Shown here: piece after piece, positions 1 to 9,145 of the stretch
Position numbering within the stretch: position 1 is the first letter of the stretch
How the letters are laid out: each line of letters starts with the position of its first letter
Source of the DNA: Magnetococcales bacterium
GTDB taxonomy: Bacteria; Pseudomonadota; Magnetococcia; Magnetococcales; Magnetaquicoccaceae
Assembly (NCBI GenBank): GCA_015231375.1
Contig: JADGBT010000022.1
Coordinates: 1-64,000, forward strand
Length of the DNA: 64,000 bases
Direction of reading: 5' to 3'
Translations under genes and position numbers: made by a program
The notes under the pieces: model-generated
Seen by the model: only the letters and a program-made list of their open reading frames with translations
What the model was told of the DNA's origin: nothing
Database searches by the model: none

Positions 1-239
1 TTCTGCCGCATTCGCAGTTTCCTCTCCACCTGCAGAAAAAATGGCGTTTCCGCAACCCAGGCACTCAAAGACCTATTCCTGGGAAAATGGCCGGATTTCA
101 TGCGATCCTGATCTCCAAGCTCTTCCTCGACTCATCCACACAGTGAAGGGGGTGCTGAATAGTTACCAAGAGAAGATCATCACAAAGACGATTTCATATA
201 CAGTTTCAATATGTTGTGCCTTTCAAGGAGGCCCAATGC
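1..239. other. Left-edge region without a clear gene
   Basis: No convincing gene is visible here. One open minus-strand frame starts at an ATG at 101 (beginning MKSGHFPRNRSL) and runs off the left edge. It is preceded by an AGGA-like ribosome site about five bases upstream. An overlapping frame contains a short CLGCGN zinc-ribbon-like motif but begins after a stop. Either could be the 5' end of a gene continuing outside the window, but about 33 codons are too few to judge. The rest may carry the promoter of the downstream genes. Confidence 0.3.
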
Positions 240-329
240 ATGAAACGCCATTCTCCAAAAGAACACGCCCTGGATCCAGGCAACGCGGCTTCTGCCGCAG
301 CCTGGATCGAACTGGAAAATATTCATTAA
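240..329 (+). CDS. Possible 29-residue small protein
   Basis: A short frame begins MKRHSPKEHALDPG and ends at a TAA at 327-329. It is preceded by a near-perfect Shine-Dalgarno AAGGAGG at 224-230, nine bases before the ATG, which is the main reason to list it. Its codons (GCC, CTG, GGC, AAC) resemble those of neighbouring genes. The same frame reopens directly after the stop and runs to a TGA near 420, encoding a hydrophobic stretch (ILAVIASMNRATFA), so a longer gene broken by a nonsense change is an alternative. No family is recognised. It lies about 160 bases upstream of the rubrerythrin gene and could be in its leader transcript. Confidence 0.3.
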   Translation: MKRHSPKEHALDPGNAASAAAWIELENIH

Positions 330-489
330 ATCAAGTTGTTCGTCATAGGTCGCCACTCCGACATCGTTACCGCAGCCATCCTGGCGGTGATCGCGTCCAT
401 GAATCGCGCCACATTCGCTTGAATTGCCGTGGCGCGTCAGGCACTCTATCGTTGCTCCATACCAACCCCATCGTTTGCAAGAGGACACC

Positions 490-990
490 ATGAGCACCCA
501 AGAAAATCTGCAATTCGCCTTCGCCGGAGAGAGTCAGGCCAACCGGAAATATCTGGCGTTCGCCGCCAAGGCCGAAAAAGAGGGATTCGCCCAGATCGCC
601 AAGCTGTTCCGGGTGGTGGCCGAGGCAGAAACCATCCACGCCCACGCGCATCTGCGCGCCCTGGATGGCGTGGGGGATACGACGGAAAACCTCCAGGCCG
701 CCATTGCCGGCGAGGCCCACGAATTCACCCACATGTATCCCGGTTTCGTCGCCGAGGCCAAGGCCGAAGGTCACAAACGGGCCATCAAGTCCATGGAAGA
801 GGCCATGGCGGTGGAAAAAACCCATCATCGTCTGTTCGAACAAGCGCTGGCGGCGGTGCAGGCGGGTCAAGATCTGCCGGGCATGGATCTGTACATCTGT
901 CCGGTCTGCGGACATGTGGAGATCGGTCAGCCTCCGGAGCAGTGCCCGGTGTGCAATGTCAAGAAGGACAAATTCACCCGCATGGGTTAA
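490..990 (+). CDS. rbr: Rubrerythrin
   Basis: A 166-residue cytoplasmic non-haem diiron peroxidase that reduces hydrogen peroxide in anaerobes and microaerophiles. The N-terminal four-helix ferritin-like domain (about residues 1-130) carries the diiron ligands in FAGESQANRKY, EAETIHAHAH and EEAMAVEKTHH. The C-terminal rubredoxin-like knuckle holds two CxxC pairs, CPVCGH and CPVCNV, for a mononuclear Fe(SCys)4 site. The ATG at 490 was chosen because the conserved family start (MSTQENLQFAFAGESQ) begins there, although the frame is open 22 codons further upstream. At 166 residues it is a little shorter than classical rubrerythrin (about 190) but complete in both domains. The gene looks monocistronic and is followed by a GC-rich hairpin. 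Confidence 0.95.
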   Translation: MSTQENLQFAFAGESQANRKYLAFAAKAEKEGFAQIAKLFRVVAEAETIHAHAHLRALDGVGDTTENLQAAIAGEAHEFTHMYPGFVAEAKAEGHKRAIKSMEEAMAVEKTHHRLFEQALAAVQAGQDLPGMDLYICPVCGHVEIGQPPEQCPVCNVKKDKFTRMG

Positions 991-1022
991 AGAAAACCGT
1001 CCTTTGTCATCCCTCCTCACCT

Positions 1023-1055
1023 GCCGCTCCCGAGGCACACCGCTTCGGGAGCGGC
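1023..1055. repeat. GC-rich hairpin between rbr and rlmM
   Basis: The arms GCCGCTCCCGA (1023-1033) and TCGGGAGCGGC (1045-1055) are perfectly complementary. Three further inner pairs leave a five-base loop. No T-tract follows on either strand, so it is not a classical intrinsic terminator. It could act as an RNA stabiliser or in Rho-assisted termination after rbr. Confidence 0.6.
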
Positions 1056-1068
1056 GCCCCGAGCGCCC

Positions 1069-2178
1069 ATGAAGAGTCCTTGCACCCGCCTGTTTCTGTA
1101 TTGTCGCGCCGGATTCGAACGCGAAACCCTGGCCGAATGTTCAGCCTGGGCCACGGCGGCGGGGATGTCCGGCTCGGGGGAGTGCCAGGAACGCTCCGGT
1201 CATGCGCTCTTCCGGCCCGCACAGAGCGACCGGGTTGAAGAACTGCTGGAACGGTTGAACCTGTCCCGGCTGACCTTTGCCCGTCATCTGCTCGCGGTGG
1301 ATGAGGACTCGGCCCCGCTTCCCCCCGGGGATCGACTGGCGCCGCTGCTGGCCCGCCTGAGCGCCATGGGCGAGCGCCATGGACCGTTTTCCGCGTTGTG
1401 GCTGGGCGCGCCGGAATCCGACGCGGGCCGGGCATTGCTGCCCTTGTGTCGCGCCTTGCAGGGACGACTGGAGTCCGCGTTGCGCCAGTCCGGACTGCTG
1501 GTGGAAGCGCCGCACCGCTTGCGCGCCGAAGTGATCTTTCTTTCCGGAACCCAGGCTCTGACCGGCTTCTCCCGTCCCGACTCCAGCGCCCCCTGGCCCA
1601 TGGGCATTCCCCGGCTGCGCCGTCCCGCCGGCTCCCCGAGTCGCGCCGCGATGAAACTGGAAGAGGCCCTGGTGGTGCTGCTCACCCCCGAGGCCCGCAA
1701 AAAATGGCTGGCTCCGGGACGCACGGCGGTGGACCTGGGAGCCGCACCGGGAGGCTGGACGCGGATTCTGCTGCAAGACGGCTTGAGCGTCACGGCGGTG
1801 GACCGGGCCGCCCTGGCTCCAGAACTGCTCACCTCTCCCCGGCTGCGCCACGCCCGGGAGGACGGTTTCCGGTTTCGACCACCCCGCCCCGTGGATTGGC
1901 TGCTGTGCGACATGGTGGAACAGCCCCGCCGCATCGCCGAACTGGTGGGCCTGTGGGCCGCTTCCGGGTGGTGCCGGAATGCGTTGTTCAATCTCAAGCT
2001 GCCGATGAAAAAACGCTACGAAGAGCTCCAGATCTGCCGAAATCTGGTCGGACAGGCGCTGAAACCGACCCGGATCGACCATCGCCTGTCGATCCGCCAA
2101 CTCTATCACGATCGGGAAGAGGTGACCGCCCTGCTGCATCTGTCGGGTTCACCCGACAAGAACGTCAGGATCGTCTGA
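1069..2178 (+). CDS. rlmM: 23S rRNA 2'-O-ribose C2498 methyltransferase RlmM
   Basis: A 369-residue S-adenosylmethionine-dependent rRNA methyltransferase; E. coli RlmM is almost the same length and methylates the 2'-OH of C2498 in 23S rRNA. The N-terminal third is the THUMP-like RNA-binding part. The C-terminal Rossmann-fold domain shows the SAM motif DLGAAPGGW (about residue 223), an acidic motif CDMVE, and the catalytic-lysine region NLKLPMKKRYEE. The ATG at 1069 has no good Shine-Dalgarno site, but it fits the family start (RLFLYCRAGFERE). It follows the rubrerythrin gene by 78 bases, with a strong hairpin in the gap, and precedes a hybrid kinase gene by 27 bases. Confidence 0.9.
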   Translation: MKSPCTRLFLYCRAGFERETLAECSAWATAAGMSGSGECQERSGHALFRPAQSDRVEELLERLNLSRLTFARHLLAVDEDSAPLPPGDRLAPLLARLSAMGERHGPFSALWLGAPESDAGRALLPLCRALQGRLESALRQSGLLVEAPHRLRAEVIFLSGTQALTGFSRPDSSAPWPMGIPRLRRPAGSPSRAAMKLEEALVVLLTPEARKKWLAPGRTAVDLGAAPGGWTRILLQDGLSVTAVDRAALAPELLTSPRLRHAREDGFRFRPPRPVDWLLCDMVEQPRRIAELVGLWAASGWCRNALFNLKLPMKKRYEELQICRNLVGQALKPTRIDHRLSIRQLYHDREEVTALLHLSGSPDKNVRIV

Positions 2179-2205
2179 AAAACACACCGGTACCGGGGGG
2201 GGACC

Positions 2206-5200
2206 ATGATCCATCCAGTGTTATCCATTGTCGCCTTGATACGTAAGGTTATCATATTACTGCTCAATCAGTTTCTCTTTGCCCGACGCACCCTGGCTCA
2301 ACGGATCGTCATTCCTCTGGTGGTGGTCGCCGTGGCCTTTGTGCTGCGCATGCTGATCGGTACCGACGAGATGGGACTGCCCTATCTGACCTTTTTTCCG
2401 GCTGCGGCCATCTCCGCCTTTCTGGGCGGATTCTGGTCCGGCATGCTGGCGGCGGTCATCGGTTCCATTCTGGCCTCTTATTATTACATTCCCCCCTACA
2501 GCGCCTTCGTGTTCGAATTTCACTCGTCGGTGGTGTTCGGCAACGTGGTCTATCTGCTGGATGAGCTGATCGTCTGTTCCGCCATGGCGGCCCTGCGTCG
2601 TTATCATTTGCAATCCAAAGAACAGATCGCCGAAATGCAGACCCTGATTCAGACCATCCCCGAGATGATCTGGCTCAAGAGTCCCAACGGGATCTACCTG
2701 AAATGCAATATCGCCTTTGAACGTCTGGTGGGCAAACCACGCGCAGAGATCATCGGTCAAACCGATCGGGATCTGTTCGGCGAGGATCTGGCGCAACTGT
2801 TGCGCACCCGTGATCTGGCCTGCATCACCTCCGGGGAGCCGCGTTTTCACGAGGCCTGGATCTTCAGCGCCGAACATCAAAAGCCCATCCTGCGGGAAAC
2901 CATCAAGGTGGCGATGCGCACCCAGGAGGGCAAACTGCTGGGGGTGCTGGGCATTGGCCGGGACATCACCGAACGCCGGGAGATGGAAGCCACCATCGCC
3001 CATCATCAACGGGAGCTGGAAAACCTGGTGGAACAGCGTACCCGTCAGGTTCTGGAGCTGAACAGCGGACTGGAGGAGATGGCCTCCAAGGCCATCGCGG
3101 CCAGTCAGGCCAAAACGGCCTTTCTGGCCAACATGAGCCATGAAATCCGCACCCCCATGAACGCCATCATGGGCTTGTCCCATCTGCTGGGCACGACCCG
3201 TCTGGACGACGAACAGCAGGATTTTGTCCGCAAGATTCACGGAGCCGGACAAGCGTTATTGAGCATCATCAACGATGTGCTGGATTTTTCCAAGATCGAG
3301 GCCGGTCGCATGGAGTTGCACCACGAGGAATTCGATCTGGATGGCCTGCTCGACGAAGTGGCCCTGCTCATGGCCGGTTACGCGGGTCAAAAAGAGTTGG
3401 AACTGATCGTGATCCAGGATCCGAACCTGCCTGGCGTGCTGAAAGGAGATGGATTGCGGCTGTCGCAGATTCTGATCAATCTGGTGGGCAACGCGATCAA
3501 GTTCACCCCCTCCGGTCATGTCTGTCTGCAAGCCACGCTCCTGGAACGCCGTCAGGAACAGGTGGTGCTGCGGTTTGTGGTGCGGGATACGGGCATCGGC
3601 ATCCGGCCCGAGGTGCTGGAACAACTGTTCCAGCCATTCACCCAGGGGGATCCGTCCACCACCCGCACCCACGGAGGAACCGGGCTGGGACTGGCCATTT
3701 CCAAGCGGCTGGTGGAGTTGATGGCCGGACAACTGGGGGCCTCCAGTCTGCCGGATCAAGGCAGCGAATTCTGGGCAGAGGTGCCTTTGGAAGTGGTCAT
3801 GGAACGCAACACCGCGCACGCCGCACACCCGGCCACACACCCGGATGCGCACCCGGATGCGCACCCGCCGGATGTACTCTCGATGCTGATCGTCGTGGAT
3901 CACGCGCTGCAACAAGAGGCCCTGCAAAACCAGGCCCAGACCCTTGGCTGGTCCATTGCCGATAGCGCTTCCGCAAACGCGCTCGCCAGACAGCCCCACC
4001 TCTGGCAGGAGCGCTCCCTCTGGATTCTGGACCGCAAACTCCCCAATCTGGATGCGTTGTTGACCCAGGTGGCCCTCTGGCGCCAGCAGCCCGACACCCC
4101 CGCGCCTCTGCTGCTGCTGACCCTGAACGCTGCGGACCAGGATGCCTGGAGTCAATCCGCTCAGGCGGGACTGGTCGATGCCCTGCTCACCAAGCCTGTC
4201 ACCGCCACCTCTTTGTTCCGGGGGGTGACGATGGCCAAAGCGCGTCGATTGCGCGCCTCCGAGACGGCCCCGCTCCCCCCGGACGCCACGCAACGGACAG
4301 GCCCCCGTCTGGCGGGGGTGCGCACGCTGCTGGTGGACGACTGTCCCATCAATCTGGAGATTGCCCAGCGCATTCTGGAACTGGAAGGGGCGACCGTGAC
4401 CACAGCCAGTCAGGGTCTGGAGTGCCTGGAGCTATTGCGGGCCGCTCCCCATGGATTCGACGTGATTCTGATGGATGTTCAGATGCCACTCATGGATGGC
4501 AACGAAGCAGTACGAATTATCCGTCAGGAACCATTGCTGGCACATCTACCGGTGGTGGCCCTGACCGCCGGTGCCATGGAGAGCGATCGTCACCGGTCGC
4601 TGCAAGCGGGCATGACCGATGTGATCGCCAAGCCATTCGACGTGAACCGGATGATCCACACCGTGCAACGGTTGGCCCGAGGGGAAAAGTCCCCGGCCCT
4701 CCCCTTCATCCATGCGCCACCACCCCGACCGCTTCCGGAGTGGCCACCGGTTGCGGGAATCGACATGTCAGGCGTCTTTCAACGGCTGGGAGGGGACTGG
4801 ACCTTATTCGTATCGCTGCTGCGCAGTCTGCGGCAACACTTCCGTCTGGTGACGCAGGAGGTCTCGGAGATGTTGGCCGCAGGCCAGACCCGTCAGGCGG
4901 CCATGCGGATGCACACCTTGCGCGGTTCGGCGGGCAATGTGGGAGCCGTGGCGCTGCAACAGATGGCCGGAGAACTGGAAACCGCCATTCTTGACGGTTC
5001 TCCGCCCGAAGCGCTCAGGCCACGATTCAACACCCTCGATCAGGCCCTGGAGACGTTGTTTCAGGGGATCTCCCCGCTGCTCTCCTCCGGCGTGGATGAC
5101 GCGTCCACCTGTTCCGAGACGCCTCCTGGCGTGGATCCGGTCGCCCTGCAAACCTTGATCACCGCCCTCGAAGCCAAGAATTTCCAGGTTCTGTCCCTGT

Positions 5201-5319
5201 TCACCGCCCTGTCCCCGGCCCTGGCCGCCCATCTGCCAGCAACGGAACACAGCCAACTGGCGCGGGCCATCGAGCGGCTCGATTGTGTCACCGCCCTGGA
5301 AATCTTGAGAAGATCCTGA
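2206..5319 (+). CDS. Membrane hybrid histidine kinase (DUF4118-like, PAS, HK, REC, HPt)
   Basis: A 1037-residue inner-membrane phosphorelay sensor. The N-terminus holds three to four membrane helices resembling the KdpD/DUF4118 domain (about 10-125). A PAS domain (about 145-265) and a coiled coil follow. The HisKA phospho-acceptor His lies in [11 protein letters not shown] (about 312). The ATPase domain shows NLVGNAIKF, DTGIGI and GGTGLGLAI. A degenerate receiver-like segment (about 560-660) lacks the DD and phosphoacceptor motifs. It is followed by an intact receiver (LLVDDCP, phospho-Asp in VILMDVQMP about 755, KPF) and an HPt domain with its His in MHTLRGSAGN (about 904). A proline/His-rich linker with HPDA repeats precedes the first receiver. 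No output domain is present, so a separate response regulator must be used. Confidence 0.92.
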   Translation: MIHPVLSIVALIRKVIILLLNQFLFARRTLAQRIVIPLVVVAVAFVLRMLIGTDEMGLPYLTFFPAAAISAFLGGFWSGMLAAVIGSILASYYYIPPYSAFVFEFHSSVVFGNVVYLLDELIVCSAMAALRRYHLQSKEQIAEMQTLIQTIPEMIWLKSPNGIYLKCNIAFERLVGKPRAEIIGQTDRDLFGEDLAQLLRTRDLACITSGEPRFHEAWIFSAEHQKPILRETIKVAMRTQEGKLLGVLGIGRDITERREMEATIAHHQRELENLVEQRTRQVLELNSGLEEMASKAIAASQAKTAFLANMSHEIRTPMNAIMGLSHLLGTTRLDDEQQDFVRKIHGAGQALLSIINDVLDFSKIEAGRMELHHEEFDLDGLLDEVALLMAGYAGQKELELIVIQDPNLPGVLKGDGLRLSQILINLVGNAIKFTPSGHVCLQATLLERRQEQVVLRFVVRDTGIGIRPEVLEQLFQPFTQGDPSTTRTHGGTGLGLAISKRLVELMAGQLGASSLPDQGSEFWAEVPLEVVMERNTAHAAHPATHPDAHPDAHPPDVLSMLIVVDHALQQEALQNQAQTLGWSIADSASANALARQPHLWQERSLWILDRKLPNLDALLTQVALWRQQPDTPAPLLLLTLNAADQDAWSQSAQAGLVDALLTKPVTATSLFRGVTMAKARRLRASETAPLPPDATQRTGPRLAGVRTLLVDDCPINLEIAQRILELEGATVTTASQGLECLELLRAAPHGFDVILMDVQMPLMDGNEAVRIIRQEPLLAHLPVVALTAGAMESDRHRSLQAGMTDVIAKPFDVNRMIHTVQRLARGEKSPALPFIHAPPPRPLPEWPPVAGIDMSGVFQRLGGDWTLFVSLLRSLRQHFRLVTQEVSEMLAAGQTRQAAMRMHTLRGSAGNVGAVALQQMAGELETAILDGSPPEALRPRFNTLDQALETLFQGISPLLSSGVDDASTCSETPPGVDPVALQTLITALEAKNFQVLSLFTALSPALAAHLPATEHSQLARAIERLDCVTALEILRRS

Positions 5320-5352
5320 CATCACCGGGGGGAGAAATGGAAGAACGCCCCC

Positions 5353-5396
5353 AAAAAAAAACGGTCCGAATGGAGAAAACGCCTCCATCCGGACCG
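5353..5396 (-). terminator. Rho-independent terminator of the OmpA-lipoprotein gene
   Basis: The arms CGGTCCGAATGGAG (5362-5375) and CTCCATCCGGACCG (5383-5396) form a 14-bp stem with one mismatch and a seven-base loop. Read on the minus strand the stem is followed at once by nine T residues (complement of 5353-5361). This is the textbook form and serves the minus-strand gene ending at 5464. Confidence 0.88.
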
Positions 5397-5407
5397 GGTG
5401 TGTGCAA

Positions 5408-5439
5408 CCGAAGCGGGGTCGTGACGACCACCGCTTCGG
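5408..5439. repeat. Second hairpin downstream of the OmpA-lipoprotein gene
   Basis: CCGAAGCGG (5408-5416) pairs with CCGCTTCGG (5431-5439), and GGTCG/CGACC nest inside it. It lies between the stop codon at 5464 and the terminator, so the 3' untranslated RNA of the lipoprotein gene would carry two consecutive hairpins. The first may protect the abundant mRNA from 3' exonucleases. Confidence 0.6.
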
Positions 5440-5463
5440 GAAACGTCATCGGGACAAAACGAC

Positions 5464-6195
5464 TTAAGACTGGGGCTTGAGTTCCACGCGACGGTTCTTG
5501 GCCCGTCCGGCGGGATTGTCGTTCGTGGCGATGGGTTTGGAAGGACCAAAGCCCGCCGTGGTCAAACGATTGGCCGCGATGCCCTTGCCGACGAGATACT
5601 TCTTGACCGAATTGGCGCGAGCCTTGGAGAGCTTGTCGTTGCGCGCAGCGCTACCGGTGCTGTCGGTGTGGCCCTGGACTTCGACTTTCAGGTTGGGATT
5701 GTTCTTCAGGACCGTCACCACGCTGTCGAGCAGCGGGAAGGAGATGGCTTCGATCTGGTCCTTGTCGGACTTGAAGTGCAGGTTCTCCAGAACCCAGCAG
5801 CCCAGGTCGTTCACTTTGGCGCCGAGGGGGGTGCCGGGGCACTTGTCCTTGTCGTCGGTGACGCCATCTTTGTCGGAATCGAGGGGACAACCCTGCTCGT
5901 TGACCTTGACGCCCATGGGGGTGCCGGGGCACTTGTCCTTGGAGTTCAGAACGCCGTCGCGATCATCGTCGCCATCGACCGGCTTCGGGGCTTCAACGGG
6001 CGGCGCTTCGGTCGTGCCACAGAAGTAGCACTGCGTGCCCACCGACGAAAGAGCCGTGGCACCGGTTTGCGGATGCCATTGAGCAAAGCCGTTCTTGCCC
6101 ATCCAACCTTCTTTGGTAGTGGTGGGTACACAGGCGGCAAGACTCAAGGAGAGGGCACCGGCCATGGCCAAAAAGGTAATTTTCGAATGTTTCAT
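5464..6195 (-). CDS. OmpA-family outer-membrane lipoprotein with TSP3 repeats
   Basis: A 243-residue peptidoglycan-binding outer-membrane lipoprotein. The signal peptide ends in the lipobox LSLAAC, so Cys becomes the lipid-anchored N-terminus. The middle has two calcium-binding thrombospondin type-3-like repeats (DDDRDGVLNSKDKCPGTP and DSDKDGVTDDKDKCPGTP). The C-terminal OmpA domain contains VEVQGHTDSTGSAARND, KYLVGKGI and NRRVEL, the usual diaminopimelate-binding signature. The ATG at 6195 (MKHSKITF) follows TAGGAA; a GTG/ATG five codons upstream lacks a site. The gene is monocistronic with its own strong terminator. Its likely role is to tether the outer membrane to the wall, as Pal and OmpA do. 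Confidence 0.9.
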   Translation of the reverse strand: MKHSKITFLAMAGALSLSLAACVPTTTKEGWMGKNGFAQWHPQTGATALSSVGTQCYFCGTTEAPPVEAPKPVDGDDDRDGVLNSKDKCPGTPMGVKVNEQGCPLDSDKDGVTDDKDKCPGTPLGAKVNDLGCWVLENLHFKSDKDQIEAISFPLLDSVVTVLKNNPNLKVEVQGHTDSTGSAARNDKLSKARANSVKKYLVGKGIAANRLTTAGFGPSKPIATNDNPAGRAKNRRVELKPQS

Positions 6196-6321
6196 GGTTC
6201 CTACCGACACAGTTGGAGGGATGAAAGGTAATCAATATAGCCCATCACGCCACCATTGTCACTCACTATCTGCATCCGAACACAATTTTTACCAAAGAAC
6301 CGGCCACATACGCCACTAACG

Positions 6322-7104
6322 TTACTCAGGAAGCGCCAAAACCCCCGCGTGCAGCCGCCAGATCCGATCCGCCCGACCCGCGAACTCCGGACTGTGGGTA
6401 ACCATGATCAGGGTCAACCCCTCTTCGCGCACCATGGCGGTCATCAACGCCATCACCTCCTGTCCGGTTTTGTGATCCAGATTGCCGGTGGGTTCGTCCG
6501 CCAAAGCCAGCAGGGGACGATGCACCAGGGCGCGGGCGATGGCGGCCCGCTGCCGTTCCCCGCCGGAAAGCCGATCCGGAAAGGCATCCAGCCGACCGGA
6601 CAATCCCACCCGATGCAGCAACGCCAGGGCGCGACTCCGGCCCGCCGCGTCGTCCATCCGGTTGAGAGCCAATGGCAACCGCACATTCTCCAGCACGGTC
6701 AACGCCGGCACCAGATTGAAAAACTGAAACACAAACCCGATGTGACGCCGCCGAAACCGGGTGCTCTCCTCGTCGGTCAACCCGGTCAGCTCGGTGTCAC
6801 CGATCCACACCCGTCCCCGATCGGGCCGGTCGAGAGCGGCGATCAGGTTCAGCAGCGTGGTCTTGCCCGATCCGCTGCGTCCCACGATGGCGGTCAACGC
6901 GCCACGGGCGAAATCCGCATCGATCCCATCCAGAATCGGCACCCCGTCGCCCGCCTCCTCGGGATAGGATTTGCCGATCCCCTCCAGACGCACCAGAACC
7001 CGTTCCGGTTCCGAAAACCTTGGATGATGAAGCCAATTCTGTTTTTCTTGGATGTGTTGCATCGACAAATCGCGTAAGATGTCATTCGTGAATCCACGCC
7101 ACAT
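6322..7104 (-). CDS. LolD/MacB-type ABC transporter ATPase, orphan
   Basis: About 260 residues of a cytoplasmic ABC ATPase. It shows Walker [11 protein letters not shown]-loop FQFFN, signature [15 protein letters not shown], Walker [13 protein letters not shown] and switch His in VTHSPE. The sequence style ([34 protein letters not shown]) places it in the FtsE/LolD/MacB group that powers lipoprotein sorting or mechanotransmission. The ATG at 7104 is chosen for the AAGGTG site six bases upstream; TTG 7119 and ATG 7062 are alternatives. No permease gene is adjacent, so its partner must be encoded elsewhere. It is divergent from the LEA14-like lipoprotein gene, 44 bases away. Confidence 0.85.
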   Translation of the reverse strand: MWRGFTNDILRDLSMQHIQEKQNWLHHPRFSEPERVLVRLEGIGKSYPEEAGDGVPILDGIDADFARGALTAIVGRSGSGKTTLLNLIAALDRPDRGRVWIGDTELTGLTDEESTRFRRRHIGFVFQFFNLVPALTVLENVRLPLALNRMDDAAGRSRALALLHRVGLSGRLDAFPDRLSGGERQRAAIARALVHRPLLALADEPTGNLDHKTGQEVMALMTAMVREEGLTLIMVTHSPEFAGRADRIWRLHAGVLALPE

Positions 7105-7148
7105 GCGCGGCACCTTCAAGGATTCGTTATAATCGTTCGGGAGGCCAA

Positions 7149-7676
7149 GTGGACAGAGTTTTTCTTTACCACCGGATCAAAACCGTCTGGATGATTCTCC
7201 TGATCGCCAGCAGCGGATGGTTCCTGTCGGGCTGCGGCCTGCTGCCGGAGTGGTCCGACACCCGCCCCAAACTCGACAAGCCCCGCCTGAGTCTGGTGGA
7301 TATCCAACTGTCCAAAACAAACCACAACAAGATGGCGCCCCGTTTCCGCGTGCGTCTCAAGGTGGAAAATCCCAACGACATCGATTTTCCCATCGGCGGG
7401 ATCGAATGCCGGGTGGAGTTGCAGGGGATGGCCTTCGCCACCGGCCAATCCTCGGAATTTTTCACGGTTCCGGCCAAAGGCGACGCCGAATTCGACGTGG
7501 AAGTGACCACGGAACTGATGAAAGCCATGAAACAAATCTCCGTCTTGTTGCGCAAAGGCGAAGCCAGCCTCGATTACCGGATCGTCGGCAAGATCCATGT
7601 GGAGATCCCCTTTGTGGGCGCGGTCTCCTTCGACAAGAACGGCACCTTGAAAAAACCCGTCAAGTGGGATGAATGA
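7149..7676 (+). CDS. LEA14/WHy-like lipoprotein
   Basis: A 175-residue predicted lipoprotein. A single hydrophobic segment ends in the lipobox LSGC (about residues 26-29). The rest forms a beta-rich LEA type-2/WHy domain with the typical phrases PRFRVRLKVENPNDIDFPIGG and SEFFTVPAKGDAEFDVEV. Such domains bind hydrophobic surfaces, and bacterial members are mostly uncharacterised envelope proteins. The GTG start at 7149 has a GGGAGG ribosome site. Its end overlaps the start of rlmD by eight bases, so the two are translationally coupled although their functions look unrelated. Confidence 0.75.
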   Translation: MDRVFLYHRIKTVWMILLIASSGWFLSGCGLLPEWSDTRPKLDKPRLSLVDIQLSKTNHNKMAPRFRVRLKVENPNDIDFPIGGIECRVELQGMAFATGQSSEFFTVPAKGDAEFDVEVTTELMKAMKQISVLLRKGEASLDYRIVGKIHVEIPFVGAVSFDKNGTLKKPVKWDE

Positions 7677-8982
7677 ACCGATGAAGCCATCTGCTGCCAG
7701 CCCCGTGGAACTGACCATCGAAAAACTCGTGCCCGGAGGCATGGGTCTGGCCCGTCTGGAGGGTCGGGTGGTCTTCGTGCCCGGCGCCATGCCCGGAGAC
7801 CGGATCCGTGGCCGCATCGAAGGGGATCATCGCCACCATCTCATGGTACGCTGCGAGGCGATCCTGTCCGCCGGTCCCAACACCGTGGATCCCGGGTGCC
7901 CGGCGGACGGAACGTGTGGCGGTTGCCAATTGCGTCGTCTGTCCGGACCGGACCAGGATGCGATCAAAGCCGGATTCGTGCGCGAAGGGCTGGAAAGAAT
8001 CGCCCGCCTCGACCCCGCCCAGGCGCTCCAACCCCTGATTCCCGCCCAGGAACGGGATGGATACCGACGTCGCACCACCTTCCAGACCCGCTGGAGCGAT
8101 GCGGGTCCGCAACTCGGCTTTTTCGCCCACGGCTCCCACGACATCGTGGACCTGGTTCACTGTCCGGTGCTGGATCCCCGCCTGTCGGCCCTGATGCCCC
8201 GCCTGCGCCAACTCATGCCCCAGCTTTCCTGCCGCCACTCCCTCACCGGAATCGAACTCGTGGCCGGCGATGATGGCATCGGAGTGGTTTTTTGCCTGTT
8301 GCGACCCTGCCCGCAGACCGATAAGGAGACCATGCGACGGTTCGCGCAAGAGATCGGATCGGAGCAGGTCTGGATCCGCATCGGCAAGGCCTCGCCCGTT
8401 CCCCTGGTGGCGCACGCAACCCTGCGCTACGCCGTGGACGGGTTCTCGATCGCTTTCGGACCGGCAGACTTCGTGCAAGGCCACGCCACCCAGAACCACG
8501 CCCTGGTGGACGCCGCCATGACGCTGGCCGGACACGGAAAACAGGCCTGGGATCTGTTCTGCGGCATCGGCAATTTCACCTTGCCCCTGACCCGCCGCTT
8601 CGAACGGGTCACCGGATCGGATCTGCTCGCCGGATCCCTGCGCCGCTCCGGGGAGAACGCCCGGCGGCACGGGTTGGAAGAACGGGTCATCCTTCACAAG
8701 ATCGACCTGTTCCGCACAGAGGATCTGGCCCGCCTGCCCTGGAACCAACCGGTGGATCTGGCCCTGCTGGATCCTCCCCGAAACGGCGCGGAGGCGCTCT
8801 GCCGTCAACTGGCCTCCAAAGGGCCGGAAAAAGTGGTGTACATCTCCTGCGACCCGGCCACCTTCGCACGCGACGCGGCCATCCTGGTGGAAGGAGGGTA
8901 TACCCTGGAGGTGGTGCAGCCCGTGGATCTGTTTCCCCAGACCCGGCATGTGGAAATCACGGCCCGTTTCATGCGCCGGTGA
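7669..8982 (+). CDS. rlmD: 23S rRNA (uracil-5-)-methyltransferase RlmD/TrmA family
   Basis: A 437-residue SAM- and [4Fe-4S]-dependent RNA m5U methyltransferase. It has an N-terminal TRAM-like RNA-binding domain (about 10-65) and iron-sulfur cysteines in CPADGTCGGCQ with a fourth in HCPVLDP. The Rossmann domain carries DLFCGIGNFTLPL, the motif LDPPRNGAE, and the catalytic nucleophile Cys in VYISCDPATFARD. RlmD modifies U1939 of 23S rRNA; the related RlmC/TrmFO-type targets cannot be excluded from sequence alone. The start at 7669 overlaps the upstream lipoprotein gene; an ATG four codons later is possible. Confidence 0.88.
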   Translation: MNEPMKPSAASPVELTIEKLVPGGMGLARLEGRVVFVPGAMPGDRIRGRIEGDHRHHLMVRCEAILSAGPNTVDPGCPADGTCGGCQLRRLSGPDQDAIKAGFVREGLERIARLDPAQALQPLIPAQERDGYRRRTTFQTRWSDAGPQLGFFAHGSHDIVDLVHCPVLDPRLSALMPRLRQLMPQLSCRHSLTGIELVAGDDGIGVVFCLLRPCPQTDKETMRRFAQEIGSEQVWIRIGKASPVPLVAHATLRYAVDGFSIAFGPADFVQGHATQNHALVDAAMTLAGHGKQAWDLFCGIGNFTLPLTRRFERVTGSDLLAGSLRRSGENARRHGLEERVILHKIDLFRTEDLARLPWNQPVDLALLDPPRNGAEALCRQLASKGPEKVVYISCDPATFARDAAILVEGGYTLEVVQPVDLFPQTRHVEITARFMRR

Positions 8983-9145
8983 ACCGTTGGCACAAAAATG
9001 AAAGCTGAACCTTAAAAGAATCAAAAAAGAGTTTACCCAGGGAGAGCATTTTTTGCTAAAATCATGGTCAAATCCGTTATGAATGTCATCGACCGGCTCA
9101 CGGGTCATGCCGGGCAACCCGACCTTTTGCGACGGAGTTCCATCC

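Noticed and set aside
41-493. A 150-codon plus-strand frame before rubrerythrin
   Set aside because: Its product is Arg/Ser-rich without motif, it has no ribosome site, and it overlaps the better-supported short frame at 240.
8983-9145. A second sigma-54 promoter at TTGGCAC near 8990
   Set aside because: The -24 element is present but no GC occurs at the required -12 position.
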